64,000 nt of DNA, taken from the NCBI GenBank assembly GCA_028564705.1, contig JAPXFQ010000798.1:351001-415000 (forward strand), written 5' to 3'. Origin of the DNA: Apricaphanius iberus. Its lineage: Eukaryota; Chordata; Actinopteri; Cyprinodontiformes; Aphaniidae. Numbering within the stretch: position 1 is the stretch's first letter; each line of letters opens with the position of its first letter. The translations under genes were made by a program, and so were the position numbers. The notes below the pieces were generated by a model that searched no databases, was not told the DNA's origin, and worked only from the letters and a program-made list of their open reading frames with translations. Shown here in pieces: positions 1-14,000 of the stretch.

Positions 1-115
1 GATGCGGAAGATGGCGTACACCATCTCAGTTATTTTCTGCTCCTCGTTGTTTCTGGGGTTGACGAAGCAGAGGGACAGCATCCACTCCTGCCACACCGAG
101 CACTGCAGCAGACTC
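1..115 (-). CDS. lrba: lrba coding exon 21, partial (residues 846-884)
   Basis: Acceptor CTTCCAG; completes Arg, then [20 protein letters not shown] and [15 protein letters not shown]. The exon runs past the left window edge. Its acceptor is separated from exon 20 by a 109-bp intron that contains a short CCAT repeat (about 180-211). Confidence 0.9.
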
Positions 116-3100
116 CTGGAAGGAGGAGACACATGGGGGTCAGAGGGATCCACAGAGCTGCTGGCTACTCAGCCTCTCCACCCATCTATCCATCCACCCA
201 TCCATCCATCCTCAGCTTTCTTACCTGCGGTTCTCTCTGCTGTTATTGAACAGTTTGATCATGTCTGACAGGAAGACCCGGCGGACCTCCATGGTCTCAG
301 ACGACTGGGGACAGTTCTTCAGGAGAGCAGCGATAACTTTCAGGATCTCTGGAGCAGAAAAAAAACTAAAGCAGTGAAAAAAAAAACTTTATTCTCTCTC
401 TTTAGCAGAAAACATCCAAGTCCTTTTTTCTTTGTCATGTTAAACTATACATCAAATCATTCTTTACGGGGAATTACAGAAGTATTCATTCAGGTTCCCA
501 ACGACAAATCAAGATGGTATTTTATTTAGATTTTATGTGATCAGCGGCCACCACCGACTGGCTCTTATGGACTACTACTGAAGCCCAGCTGGGAGTCACA
601 GAGTCTGACTGGAGATGTTCTGGTTCTGGTCTCAGAGGTTCCTTACAGAACATCAGGAAACATCCAGCATGTATGAAATATGTTCATAGTACACCAACAT
701 GTATACTTCTCCATGTCACAAGTATGCTCCTACATCGTCCAGAGTTTGGAGTTATTCTAAGAACCTGTGAAAAAGAGGCTTAAATCGAGGCCTGGTCAGC
801 CATCAGCAGAGCTGGAAGCCTGTTACAGGGAAACGGAGAAAGCTGCAGAGGATTACGGCGCTCAGATGGTTTGGAGCTCTGGGAACCAGGAGAGCCAGGC
901 TCCAAACAGTTTAGAGAGGCTTTGGCTCTGGTTAAACCAGGGAGACTGACTGTTTAGATGAATTATCTAGACGGTGTCAGGGTGCATTTGCACGGAGCAG
1001 TGAGACACTGGGGTTGGGTTTCACTCGTGTCTTCAGACCTTGGTGCTAACCTAACCAAAAGCACCCCCCCCCCCCCCCCCCAAACAGACAGTTGTGTTGT
1101 TTCTACGCCTTAGTCACTCAAATTATGAGTCGCTGAACCTTTACCGCCAGAAAATTACCCCAGCATGTACTGGGAATGAGAAGGCAGGAATGGCGTGATC
1201 CCTCCTTTTTTCCATTTGCTTTTGGTTCTTTTCCCCTGAGTTAATTTGAGGGAAATGCTACTTCCTCGGTTTGTTTGATTGGCTCTGACATTACTAAAGA
1301 CTGCAATCAGGGGGCCATTCTGGGAGTTAGTCACAGATTAAATCAAGAGAATACAGAACAAAGAAGAAAGAGAGCAGCATAGCATGACAGCACACGGACC
1401 AACCTCCACAAGGTTTCCATCAGATGGATAGATACTGTATATACACAGAGCCCGCCTGTCCAGCACGGCTGAGCAGGAGACTTTTTAACACAATAAAGAG
1501 CTGGGAGATAATCAGTGGGTGACTGCAGCACAGCCTGTCAGATTAAGGCTGGTTGGAAGTAAACCTTGGTTGTGATTACAGCAAGCGCTTCAATTTCAAA
1601 CTGATTAAAGCCATTTTGAACATGTGTGTATAAAACGCATGTGTGGCTGCACCAGGATAAAAGAGAGCTACAGAGGGGTCTGTTCTTTGCTAGAAGAGGA
1701 AGCCAGAAACATTTCAACATGGAAAAAACCTGAAGCTGACAGAAAACTGAAGAAAAAGACGAGGCTGGTGCAGCCAATCAGGTTCAAAGGCAGCATTAGC
1801 TAAACCTTTTACAGTCAGAACAGCCAACCAGGACGGACAGAAACAGCCAGTCAGTCTCAGTAATGTAGACAAACCTACTGGCAAAAACTTTCACTCAGGA
1901 TACAGAAGCTAAAGTAGATGAGCTAAAATACACAATGTTAGTTACATTAATAAACCTCTGGATTCATGTCTTCATTTTTGGTTATTCTCTGATGTTTGTC
2001 CTCCAACCTCAGCAAGGTGGTATGGAGGACCAAAACTAACACAATTAAACATAAAAGGAGAAATATGTTTCTTTATACATCCATTTTTGCAAGGAAATGT
2101 ATATATTTGTTTTTTCTTTTTCCATATTATGTGCATTTTCGTCAAGAAATATATTTTGTATTTCCTTTTCCTTATAAGTATTTTCGTCTAAAAACAAAAA
2201 CTATTTTGCTTTTCTCTTTATAAATGCATTCCTTGTTTTTACATTCCCTCATCTCCTCTTTTTATTTTACCCAATGCATTTCTGCCTCATAATGCAAATG
2301 AGGACTGCTGCCCTTCTTTGTCCAAGTCCTCTACTATTGGTCAATAAACAGGAAGCAGCAGGATCCATGTGCTGATGGATTGTTCCTCTTTCAGGAGAAC
2401 ATCTTGTTTGATAGGAAGTAAAGTCCTACCAAAGATGTCTCAGACGACTGCAGAATAATTAAATCATGTTCCTATCCTAGCAGACAGTAATACAGTCAGT
2501 GATAACTATTTATTGTTTCATGCAGACATTTTGGGTGAGAGGATACTGCAGTTAGCTTCAGACACGGATAATGAAACTGACCCGTTAGTTCTCCAGAAGA
2601 ACTGGTTTATCGCTGGTATCAAAAACATTCATTTATCCAGGTTGACATATAAATTTGGAGTTAAAAGTAACATCATTCCTATGATCACAGTGTTTTTACT
2701 CAGATTTTTTAATTGTAAAATAAGTAACATGATTACCAAATAAATCTGAACTTCTAATGTGAAACCTATTTAACTGAAACTACTAAATTAATCTTTTCAT
2801 TTAGATTTGCCAGTTCAGCTCGATCTTCTGCCAGCTTTCCAATCCTCAATATTACTGTATCTTCTGAAATTGTGATAGTAAAGCTATGAAATATGTATTT
2901 TCTTTATAGAACAAGTATGTGAAAATAATAGGCTTTGTTTTAATGGTTGTGCCTCTCATTATATCTTTATTTCAACGTTTTTGGTTGCTCTAATGTACCA
3001 TGTATGTGTGAAGCAAATCTTAAGGAGTGCAAACGTATTTCCATGTGATGCCTTTTACAGAATGAAACGGTATTTTCTGTACCTGTGTGCTGCGTTGAGG

Positions 3101-6100
3101 TGAGCGCAGAGCATCAAGCAGCATCAGAGTGGAGCACAGAGCAGCAGACCTGAGCTCACACACTCACCAAGCATTCAGAGCAGGAGCTGAGCGCCGAGAG
3201 GACATGTATTCACTGATTAAGTTTCTAACACACATATATGGCATAACACCAGAAAAAAGAGAAATATGAGCTTTCTAACGGCACACTAAGGTTAGGGGAA
3301 CAATAAAGCAAAACTGCTGAAAGTGGGAGTGTTTCATCAGCTCACTAACAATTTAACAGCTAGGCTCATTTTATTCGAGATGGTTTTCTCAGGACTATTG
3401 TATTAATGTGAGATTTGAAGCTTTCATTATTTTTGCATAACTAACGCTTGATAATCATCTAGCAGCATTCACTCAGTAATGAGACTTTGAGCTCCTTCTG
3501 TCAAGTTTTAATCTGTGAAAATGTTAAGAAAACCTCCTCTTATGATTATAGTTACTGTGACCATCTCCACATCCTGGATTCAGTGTAGTTTATGGATAAA
3601 AAGACAGACTGAGAACAATTTCATCAAACATCTTCTGATTTACAGACAGAAATCTATTATCAGTTCAGGTCAGTCAGAAATACGGTCAAAGTCCACTCCT
3701 GGTTACAAAAATTTGTTTATGATATGAATGCATTTCTAGTCTAGGGAATCCAGTCTCTGAACGAGGACAGTGGACAGTAGCTTAGCAACCATCCCATAGT
3801 CTATGTGGCAACAGTGGGGAGGAAATAAGGTTAATGATGGAGACAGCGGGTTCATGTTGTCCATCCTGATGCTGCTGGATCAGAGTGAAAACATCCTGCA
3901 TCGCCCCCCAGTGTCAGCACTGCAGTAGACAGTAATAAAATAGAAATCTAACTAGCGTTTCCTATATAGGATTAGGTTTTATGAGCCTGAAAATCTCCTC
4001 ACTTTATTTATTTTAGAACGCCTGATTATGTTCTAAATATGCAGCACTGAGAAAAGTCAGTGTACACAAACGTTCTTCCATATTTAGCTAGATTTTCTAA
4101 ATGTTGAACCTGATTTGGCAAAAAAATCATAAAGCTAATTGTGAAGGAATCCTGTTTTCAGCCTGATGCGGAGAAACATTTTACAATGTCATAAACAATA
4201 ACTTCTAAAAGAGACTAAGAATTATGAAAAGGCCCAAACAGGCTGTATATGATTGAAACTTTATAAAATGTAATGAGTATAAAAGTGAAGCTTAAGGAAA
4301 TGATCAATTCTTTATGTCCAAATCAGTGGTGCTCCTTAAAGCGAACCCTGATGTGTCCCACAGAGTGCTAGGACTGTCCTAACAAACAGCCTTGGAAATG
4401 TGCAGTCTGCAGCCCGGCGCTAGCAGCGCCCCCTGGGTTCATCCTGCACCACGCTGGGGCAGCACGGCAGGCTGCTACTTACGCGGGTTAACAATCTTCA
4501 CGGTGGAGTCGGGGTCTGGATGCTGCTTATGGATCACTTGAGTGCAGATCTGCTCAGTGAGAATCTATGGAGAGACACAGAGAAGTGGGTTAGCAGAAGC
4601 TAAAGACTCCATACACATCATATCCCAACAACTATCACGAGGCAGCTTATAGCAGGTTCTAACCGGTTCTAACTGGTTCTATCCCAGACTGGTGGAAGCT
4701 CTAGGTACGCTGCGGCAGACTGACCTCAAACAGGGTGTTGTAGGATGTCATGGTGAACGGGTTGGAGTGGAGCATCAGGCGTTCGGTAAGCAGAGAGAAA
4801 AGGCCGTGAGTCAGCATGACCTCCGACTTCCTCCTGATCAGGGTGTTAGGAAAGGTCAAAGGTCAGTGGTTTCTCCAAACTAATTCAGTGACAAATTTTC
4901 AACATCTAAACAGAAACATCTAGTTCAGGTCAATGCAAACGCTGAAGTCAGCATAAAATGACATAAAACAGAGCCCATGCTGATAAGGACATAACTGAGG
5001 AGGCAGCAGCAAGTCTCTGTAAGATGCTTTGGAAATATCTAACATATTATTACACAGACACAGTCTTCTTCATAACTGTAAAACCAGAAGGAGAGCCGTC
5101 AGCGAGGCGCACCTCTCTGAGAACTACCACTTCAGTCTGCTTTGGAGTTTCTGCCCAATTTTACTATTAAGGATGAAATTTACTTAAATTTTACTTCAAC
5201 CTGACATTATTTAATCTATATATTCATTACGGTTTTAGTTTGATTATAATTGCTTCTAAGTAATTAAAATATTCTCATGCCGTTTTCATTTCAATTCAGT
5301 TTTATTTATATAGTGCCAATTCCCAACATATGTCATCTCAAGGCATTTTACAAGAAAACTCATTTCAATATAATTATACAAACATTCCAATCAGTTAAAA
5401 GTTTTCTATGAAAGGAATCCCAGCAGATTCCCAGTTTTATTGCTCTAAATAATTCAACTTTATTTGAATGATATGTGGATTTTAGATTAATTTGTCTCCA
5501 GGGGTGGGACCCCATGAACATTTTTGTTATCCAATTAATCAGAGGCCAATTAATCTCGATTAATCACATTTTAAAAGTAACATTTTTGCCCATGAAAGCA
5601 CAATTATTTAAATATGAATGGATTTTGGAGGACAACAATCAAATAAACATAATAGGTGTGAATACTGTAAACTTTAGGATTTTTAAGGTTTGAAAAATCC
5701 AGTTAAATGCATGTCAGTTCTTAACAGTAATAAATTAAGAGAGATATACTTGGCCAAAACTGAACAGACCTGAAACCAAAGTGTCATTTTATGTATATTT
5801 TCACAGCGTCATCTTTAAAAACACATTATTTATGGTGAGCATAATGTAATTTTTAATGGACATTTTGCCCAGCCGAGACTTTTGATTGGACCATTTTAAA
5901 GCGTGCATTCTGTGGTTAGAAAGAAGAGTTGAATAACAAACTTGAGAACAAAAATAATAACTCTCCTGAATGAGACTTTTTATTTAGACCAATTATAGTT
6001 TAAATTTTAATTATACAAAAATTAAACAAAAATCCCAAATATTCTGAGAAGTATTTTCTATTCCGTACAATAAAAGTCAAAGGCAGCAGTCTAAAAAAAG

Positions 6101-9100
6101 ACAATAAAAACTGTGTAAACTCTGTTTTATTTTCAAATTCATCCTCAGTCATTTTATAGTATTTAACTCTCTTTTTGCACAGCCTTATTATAATATTATA
6201 ATAATAATAATGCAGTGAATTTTTATTAACGCTTCTGCTGGATCTCTGGAACTTTTTGTCCCACACAGAAACACATATGCAGCTATGAGAATGATGGACT
6301 CTGTCAGCCTTTTGTTGCATCCAGACGGTTTATTTTATGCGGTTCATACATCAAACTTTTGCTTTGACTTCATAAAAACTGCAGCAAAGGGGTAGGGACA
6401 AGTCTGTGCACAGCCGGCTGTCTGTTCTGTCTATGAATCAGAACGGGTCGTTAAGTAGCCACTCATGGAAGATGTCAGAAAAGAAAAATGCTGCATACAT
6501 TGCAGCAGTCTGTGTATGTATGGTCCTCTGATAAACGATGAAAACTCCTCTGAACCCACAGACTGCTGGAAAGTGTTAAGGTCACTCTTAGACTAGCTCT
6601 GACATGGGCATCAGTGTAATCCGTTTACCAGGAAATAATGCTCAGACAAATGTTCCACATTGAGTGAAATGCAAAGTGAGATTCAATGCATACTTTTTTT
6701 TTTACTGTGCTACTTCTTCTGTAATTAATAATTCCAATAAACGTGTTAAATTCCCAGCCCTCTTTCTTTCCCCTTTTTAGTATTTGTGGGTTTGAGTTTT
6801 AGACTCGTCGTCATGTCTGCCTCTGGTGGTCCGTCCCTCGGGTGCATTTTCTCTACCTTTGGCATCATTAAATTTTTTTCTCCCCGTTTTTATCTGATGA
6901 ACTTACAGTAAGTCATCTTTAAGCTTCTCCATACAAGCAGAGGATGCTAAATGATGCTTTAAAATTAAAATGCTACTGTCATTTTTTAACATTACATTTA
7001 AATAATTCTTCACACCATATTTTGAAGCAAACAATGTTATATGGTTTGTTTATATACATTTTGCAATAACCAACCAATAATCTACTTAAATGTTGTTCTA
7101 GCACCAACTTTTAGTGATTTTGTGTCTTCCTGAACTAACAGGGTTATTTGTAGAGCAGTCATTCCTTCCCAGTGAGCCGTGGAAAACACTGCAGAGATCC
7201 AACTTACTTTGGAGATAAGCTCTTCAGGAAGTAGCCCATGACCTTCAGTGCCTGAACTCGGATTCCTTCATTTTTGGATGCCAGCAGCTTGTAAATAACA
7301 CTGTGGATACAGATGAAATGATGTCTAATAATTATACTCACTCACATTTTAGCATCAAATACATATATAAACCAAATAGCACTATAAAAACTAGCCCATG
7401 AGTTTACTTTAGCATGCTAGCAGAGGAACAAGTTTATAATCACCGGATTCCATTTCGCTGGTCGAAGGCTTGGACCATAGTGCCAGGATGCTCCGACATG
7501 AGAGCAACCAGCAGCTGCAGCACATCCATCAGATTTTCATCCTGTAGAGCAAAGGAGGAACGCTGAAGCTGCTGCTGCAAATCAGCAGCTATTCAACATC
7601 AACTACATGATTAGATTTCAGAAAGAAGGAAATTACCTGCAAGCCTGATCTCTCCAAATAAACTGTCTACCCATCGATCCATCTATATCCCTCACTATAT
7701 TAAGAATAATCCTTGCAATAGCAGCAACAATAAATGAAATAAATCCTACAGATTTTAGAAATAAGCTATAAAACCCTGGATTCCTGGTAGGACTGTATCC
7801 TATCAATCTTTCTGACTGATCTGGGGGATTTTAATGCTGTAAACTAATTCACAAGTCCTATCTTAAACCTGGCTAGAGTTTGCATATTAGAAACCACTGA
7901 GAGAGCCTGGAGGGTCAGTAAACCGCTGCTCCTTAGAGCAACCAACGAGCTGCAGCAGTGCTATGTCGCCATCTGGTGGTCACATTTTACCTCATGCATG
8001 GTCAGGAGGTAGCTGAGGATACTCTGCAGCTCGTCTTCCTTCACACCGTGATCCTGAAACCATCAACACAGCTTTCATTAAGCCTCAACTGGTTCTGAAG
8101 ATAATTATGGGATGGAAGAACTCAAGATCAGAAATCAGAACACTTAATAAACTCTCAGGCCTTCTTGAACTTTGTATGACATTGTTTTGAAGAGACAATT
8201 ATAATACCAGACTGTCACTATAAAAACAGTAAACTGTACTTTCTGTTAAAGGATTTGATGCACAGTTATAAGAAAAGGTGAGAAAAGTTCCATCAGATGT
8301 TTTTAATGGTCAGCTTATTAAAACAAGTGTACCTTCATGATGAGCTGCTTGATGAAGAGTAGCAGAAAGGCTCGCAGAGAGAACATCTCCTTCTGGCTCG
8401 GCCTTGGACCATCTAGAAACACAGACAGACAGCAGGATGAGGCGGAGGCTGATCCTCTTCCAGGTCTGAGGTGTTGGTTGCTTCTTCATCTCTTCCTCTG
8501 AATCAGCCTGAGACACAAGTTACTGAGCAGGAAAAGATTTCCTCTACAATAATGTCAGAAACTGACCTGTACTATTTCATGTTATTGTTCCCCAATCAGA
8601 TTCTACAAGCTGTTCTAGGAAAGAGGATGGTCACATCATAGCAACACAACAAACAGGATGGAGGAGAAAGATGCATGAAGGTGTCTCACCAAGGCCTTTG
8701 GGCGTGACTCCACTGCGGTCGTGAGGATTGACCACCCAGTAGTAGTACTTTAGTGTATGCATGACCTGAAGTACGGTGCCCACCCTGCGCACTGCGTTAT
8801 AAATGGTCACTGTGCTGATGAACTCTGTGGCCAGGTAGGTGTAGAGCGTCAGCTGCACCTGTACAGGTGAGGAGGAGGAAATACATTTCAGTCTGCAGGT
8901 TTCGTCTCCTGGATCAAATCTACTAATCTATGTGATCTAACACACATTCAGAGAGCAGATCGTTACTCTGATACCCCTAAATAAAATCCAACCAAGCACC
9001 TTCACAAGTCCCCCAATAAGGGACGGCCCCTTTGGGGAAGGACAGAGCAAACATGTGGCCCACCATCTCCAGCCCTGGGAAGGAATAGATGCAGAGACAG

Positions 9101-10947
9101 CTCCCAGAATGCACTGCAATAACCCACTTCCATTCCCAGGAAGGAGGATGTGTTTCCCAGAGTGATCATGTGACTTCATAGAGCAGCACGGGTGTTTATC
9201 GATGCCCAGGAACCTCGCCTTGATGCCTTGGCCCGTCCCTGTTGCCTAGGAGATAGGTCATCAGGGACCGCCAAGGCGTGTTCCAATGTTCATGTGCTAC
9301 CAAGGAATCTGTCCTCCGTTTGTTAGCCGTTTAGCTAACTGACCAAGGATACATCATAGGTGCCTTCATGCCTTCCCTCAGTCAAAGATTTCCCAGAATA
9401 CAGCGCGGTAGGAGCCGGCAGCAGCTACTTTGGGGGTAAATTTTCATCTTAAATGTAAGTCAACTAATTTTAGCAATCGGGCTTATATCTAAAATGTTTG
9501 TTTTATTTTTTTATGGTTGTAATTTTTTTATCCAAAGCAGTTATAAATGGTTGGTTAGTTGCTTAGTAGTTGGAGCCTCCGTGGCTACCAGGTACCAATT
9601 CACTTAAACATTTGATTTAACCGACATATACACAGTTAAAAAAAGTAAAAAGCTGGTTATACATTTCTAGTTCCATGGCTGAAGTAATATTAATACGCTA
9701 CTTTGCTACTATGACAGTAGGTACACATTGAGGTAATTCTGTTCCATTTAACAGTTTTCTTTGACCAAGGAAGAACAGTGTCCTTATAAGCAAGGCGCCC
9801 GCCTCGCCTACCAAGGCGCCTTGACATTGAGAAACACCCCAGAAGTGTGGAGCCCCCTGCTGTCCATTCTACAGCTAGCCAACACTACTCCGGTTTAAGA
9901 ATTGCCCAGTCTGACTGAACCTGAGCCACTGTGCAAAGAAGAAAAGGTTAGTGGCAGAAAAAGTTCTACTACTGTAGACCCAGAGAGGCAGAATACAAAC
10001 ATCAGTTTGCCTTTACTACAATCAACTAATTTATACTGCTCTATCAGGTCAGATACTCATAAAGTACACTCTAGTTTGTAGTTGCAGTATGACAAAATAA
10101 GAGGATGTTTAAGGAGTATGAATATTTTTCAGGCTACTGCACATTTTACATTTTAAAGCTTCACATGAATCAATGCCTGAGGTAGTTAGACTTGTCTTTC
10201 AAAAATAGTTTTGGGTTCAAAACAAAAAAAAATATAAAAATGTGTAAAAGAGGCCAAAGACAGACAGAGGAAAACCTTTGAACTCAAGCGTTAAAACATC
10301 AATTATAGAATCAGGATGCAGAGTGAGATAAAGACTTGTCTGTTACTGTGTTCATTAGATAGCAGCTCAGAGTAAACTGTTGGATAATACTTCATCAGCA
10401 GGCTCTAAGACAGGATGTTGTGGAGTTGATGTGTGTAGCTGTGCTACCTTGGTAGGAGCATGGATCCAGATGGCTGGGTTGAACATGATGTGATCACAAA
10501 GCTGCTTCAGTAAAAAGATGCCGTTCTGCAGGCTGCTCAGGTATCTAGAGAAGGCCAGAACAATGTCCAGGACGGGCCGCGTCACATGTACCTTGGACGA
10601 CTGGAGCGCAGAGATGGAGATAAGATGGAAAATGAGCTCCAAGTGGAGGTGCAGAGTTTCCATACATAGGAACGACTAAAAGCGAAGTAAAAACATGCTA
10701 CACCATCCAGCCCGGAGCACAGGATGACAGATAGCAGCTCTAATCAGGTATTAAACTAAGGGGCGGAGCAACAGCAGGTGTATCAGCTCTGTAGCTTCTA
10801 CCCTACAACTCATTTCTGTTGGTCTCACCTTCTCCAGAGTGTAGCCGACGACAAGAAAGCCTTTACAGGCCAAGAGCTGCTCCTGCATGGCCACAGAGTT
10901 CTTCAGGAGCTCCATCATGAAGGACAGCAGAGTGCAGCTATACACAC

Positions 10948-11016
<69 letters not shown>

Positions 11017-14000
11017 AAGACAGACAGAGGGTTAGATCATGGTTATAATCTGTGGAAGATGCTAATAAAGCCTGACTGTTGAGGTTCAATCTGACATTCG
11101 GACTGAGGTTGCGATTTAGTCCTGATGGGATTTATATGGCGCCACCTGGAGGGCAGCTGATAAAACCACAGGAGAGGTTATAGCAAAATAAAACATGGTC
11201 TTTCTCTGAACAGTGAATTTAATCAAATATACCAGTGGTGGTTGGTCGTTTTACTAAACTAAAACCAGGAGACATGATTAACTGTTTGACACAAACCAAA
11301 GGATTGAGCGTTACCACACAGTGGGGTCGGGCTCCTGGCTGGAGGGCTGCCAGTAATCCAGCTGAGCAAACAGAGGGAAGAGGACCTGGATGCCACCGAT
11401 GGAGTGGATGCCACTCTGGACCGAATGAGTCACTACAGCCTTCACGTCCTAAAACACACACACACAATATTTCAGAATTCATGATCGATTTATTTTGACA
11501 TTAAAAAGCATTGCAGCTGTAAGCATAACCTTCATAGTTCCAGATAATGTTGAGAGAATTAGAGCCCAGGTAACAGTTGGAACATCGTTTCTCAAATAAA
11601 CTGATCAACAAATTGTCCAGAGTTTCCTCCACCAGCTCTACCAACCACACAGACCAAAGTACTGCTTTCTCCTGCATTCTGAGAAACTGCAGCAGATCAC
11701 TACCTCCACCAAGCAGGTTATGATCTCACCGCGGAGAGTTTGTTGGCCGAAGTCTGCACTCTAATAGCGCTTTTCCACTTTTCCTTATAGGGTTGGTGTC
11801 ATTATATTTAACTAGACAATAAGCACAAAGCTTATATGTGAAATATTCCCATAACAGAAAAGTGGACATGGTTGTAGGCTGTTAATAACCTGGTATCTGC
11901 AGCTCTGACTGATTATTACCTTCTCGGTGTTTACTGCTTTATTTCAAGTAGAAAAGCAACGATTAATACCACTGCTGCCAAACTAGACAATGAGAGTAAT
12001 GATGTTTGAAGATTTACAAAAAGAGGTAGTTTTGAATCAAACAAGCTTATATTCCATCAGACATTTCTAACCAGATGAAACCTAACTTGTAAATGACAAC
12101 CTCTGGTGGCATCAGCCATCTTTTTTTGGCATAGTATGATGAATTATGTTTTAATAACTGCATAGTCCTTTGGTTTGTCATTATGTTTAATTTGAATAAC
12201 TGTTTTTCTACTTCTAAATGCTTCCATTATATACATCACTTTGCTGCTGTTACACCTAAAAGTCCATCTTGTGGAACAATAAAGAATTATTCTATTCTAT
12301 TTACTGAATGTTTTTAAGCTGTAAAATTCATAAAAATATAAATTCTTCCTGCGCTACATTTCTAGCGCCTGAACGCTGCACATCACATTACAGAACAACT
12401 CAGCCCCAAATCAACTTGGTTTTGCTGATAAATCATATAAATGAGTGTCTAATGCTACTGTGTGAATGTCTGGGCATCATTTTTGATCAGTTTAATAAAA
12501 ATATTCATTTTGTACCAAAAACTTCTAGAAGAGTGTCCTCCTCAGGTTAAACCTTTACACTCCACATGAATCTGAATCAGTCATTGCTCCTAGCTTCAGC
12601 CATCCATCCATCCGCTGTGGAGTATAAAACAAGCCCAGTCTGGCCACGCCTCCATAGTGAGTTGGACATGGAAGACAAAGGAAGTGTTGACACCGCCATG
12701 CCACCTTTTCAAAGCAGAAACTCTAAGTGGAGGAAGAATGAGGAAGGGGGTGAGCTGCTGTTGAAGTTTGTACTTTCCATTCAAGTTTTGCTCTGAATGA
12801 GTGTTTGAACACACACTGGTTCATTGAATATGTAGCGCTGATGTCTGACGTTTGGACGGTTCCCACTGCAGCCACCAGGAGCTGTATGCTCACCTCCATC
12901 TGAACTGTTAACATTTCAGAGGGATCTTAAATACATGACATTATTCATACATTTGAAGCCAACCTCGCTGATTGCTTTTGTGAAACATAGATGACAACCT
13001 TATTCAGGGGATGATTATAATTCTATCTTCTTATTATTCTTTCTTGTGTTTGTGTGATCTGGAGTGCTATAGTTGGACCAAATGAAGCCCAAATAGTTAA
13101 TCATGTTATGTTGGGTTAAAGGTGTTTTTTCTTCCCACCTGAAGGCTTTAAGTCAATGAATAGAATCTTTCCCAATTATAAAGGTTTTTTATGTCTGGAA
13201 ACGGAGTAAATATTCATGTTCTGAGCCCTGTTAGTGGTTTTCAATTCAAAAATACTTTATTGATCCCAGAGGGAAATTAAGTATTGTTGTAGCTCATTAC
13301 GAATTCATTTTTCAAGAACTTGTTGTAGACCATTATGGCTGTGGGGAGAAAGGATTTCCTGTAGCGGTCTGTGTTGCAGTGAAACTGAAGAAGCTTCTGA
13401 CTGAAGAAACTCTGTTGCTGTAGGATAGTCTGATGAAGAGGATGCTCAGGGTTGTGCATAATCTTTTTAATTTTATGAAGAATCCTTCTTTGCATCATTA
13501 TCTCAAGTTGTTCCACAGTTGCCCCAAGAACAGAACCAGAACAGAACCAGCCTTCTTTATCAGGTTGTTGAGCCGTTTTAAATCCCTGGCTCTGATGCTG
13601 CTACCCCAACAGATGATGGATGAAGAGATGACACGCTCCACCACAGACTGTAGAAGATTTGCAGCATCTTGCTGCAAACCTTGAAGGACCTGAGCTTCCT
13701 CAGAAAGTCCAGTCTGCTCTGTCTCTTCTTGTAGACACTTCACTGTTGATTCTCCAGTCCAGTCTGTTGGCCAGGTGAACTCTGAGGTATCTGTGCTCCT
13801 TACTTTACTTCGCATAATGATTCAGCTTTGCATGCATCTTTTTGACATAAACAGTTTAGGTATATGGAGCATGCATAAGCTGTTCAGTTACATATCTAGC
13901 CAATGTTTCATTGGATTTTTGCACTTTGTACTGAAATATGAAAAACATTAAACACTGTTAAAAGTGAACTATTTCTTTGTTTCCATGTTTCCTAACTTGC

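Noticed and set aside
8937..9179. Small open frame of 80 codons
   Set aside because: No homology, no splice borders, and it lies in intron 12 next to a transposable element.
10751..11089. Cysteine/leucine-rich proteins encoded through the GACA repeat
   Set aside because: The long stretches are translations of a tetranucleotide repeat; only the exon 11 part is real coding sequence.
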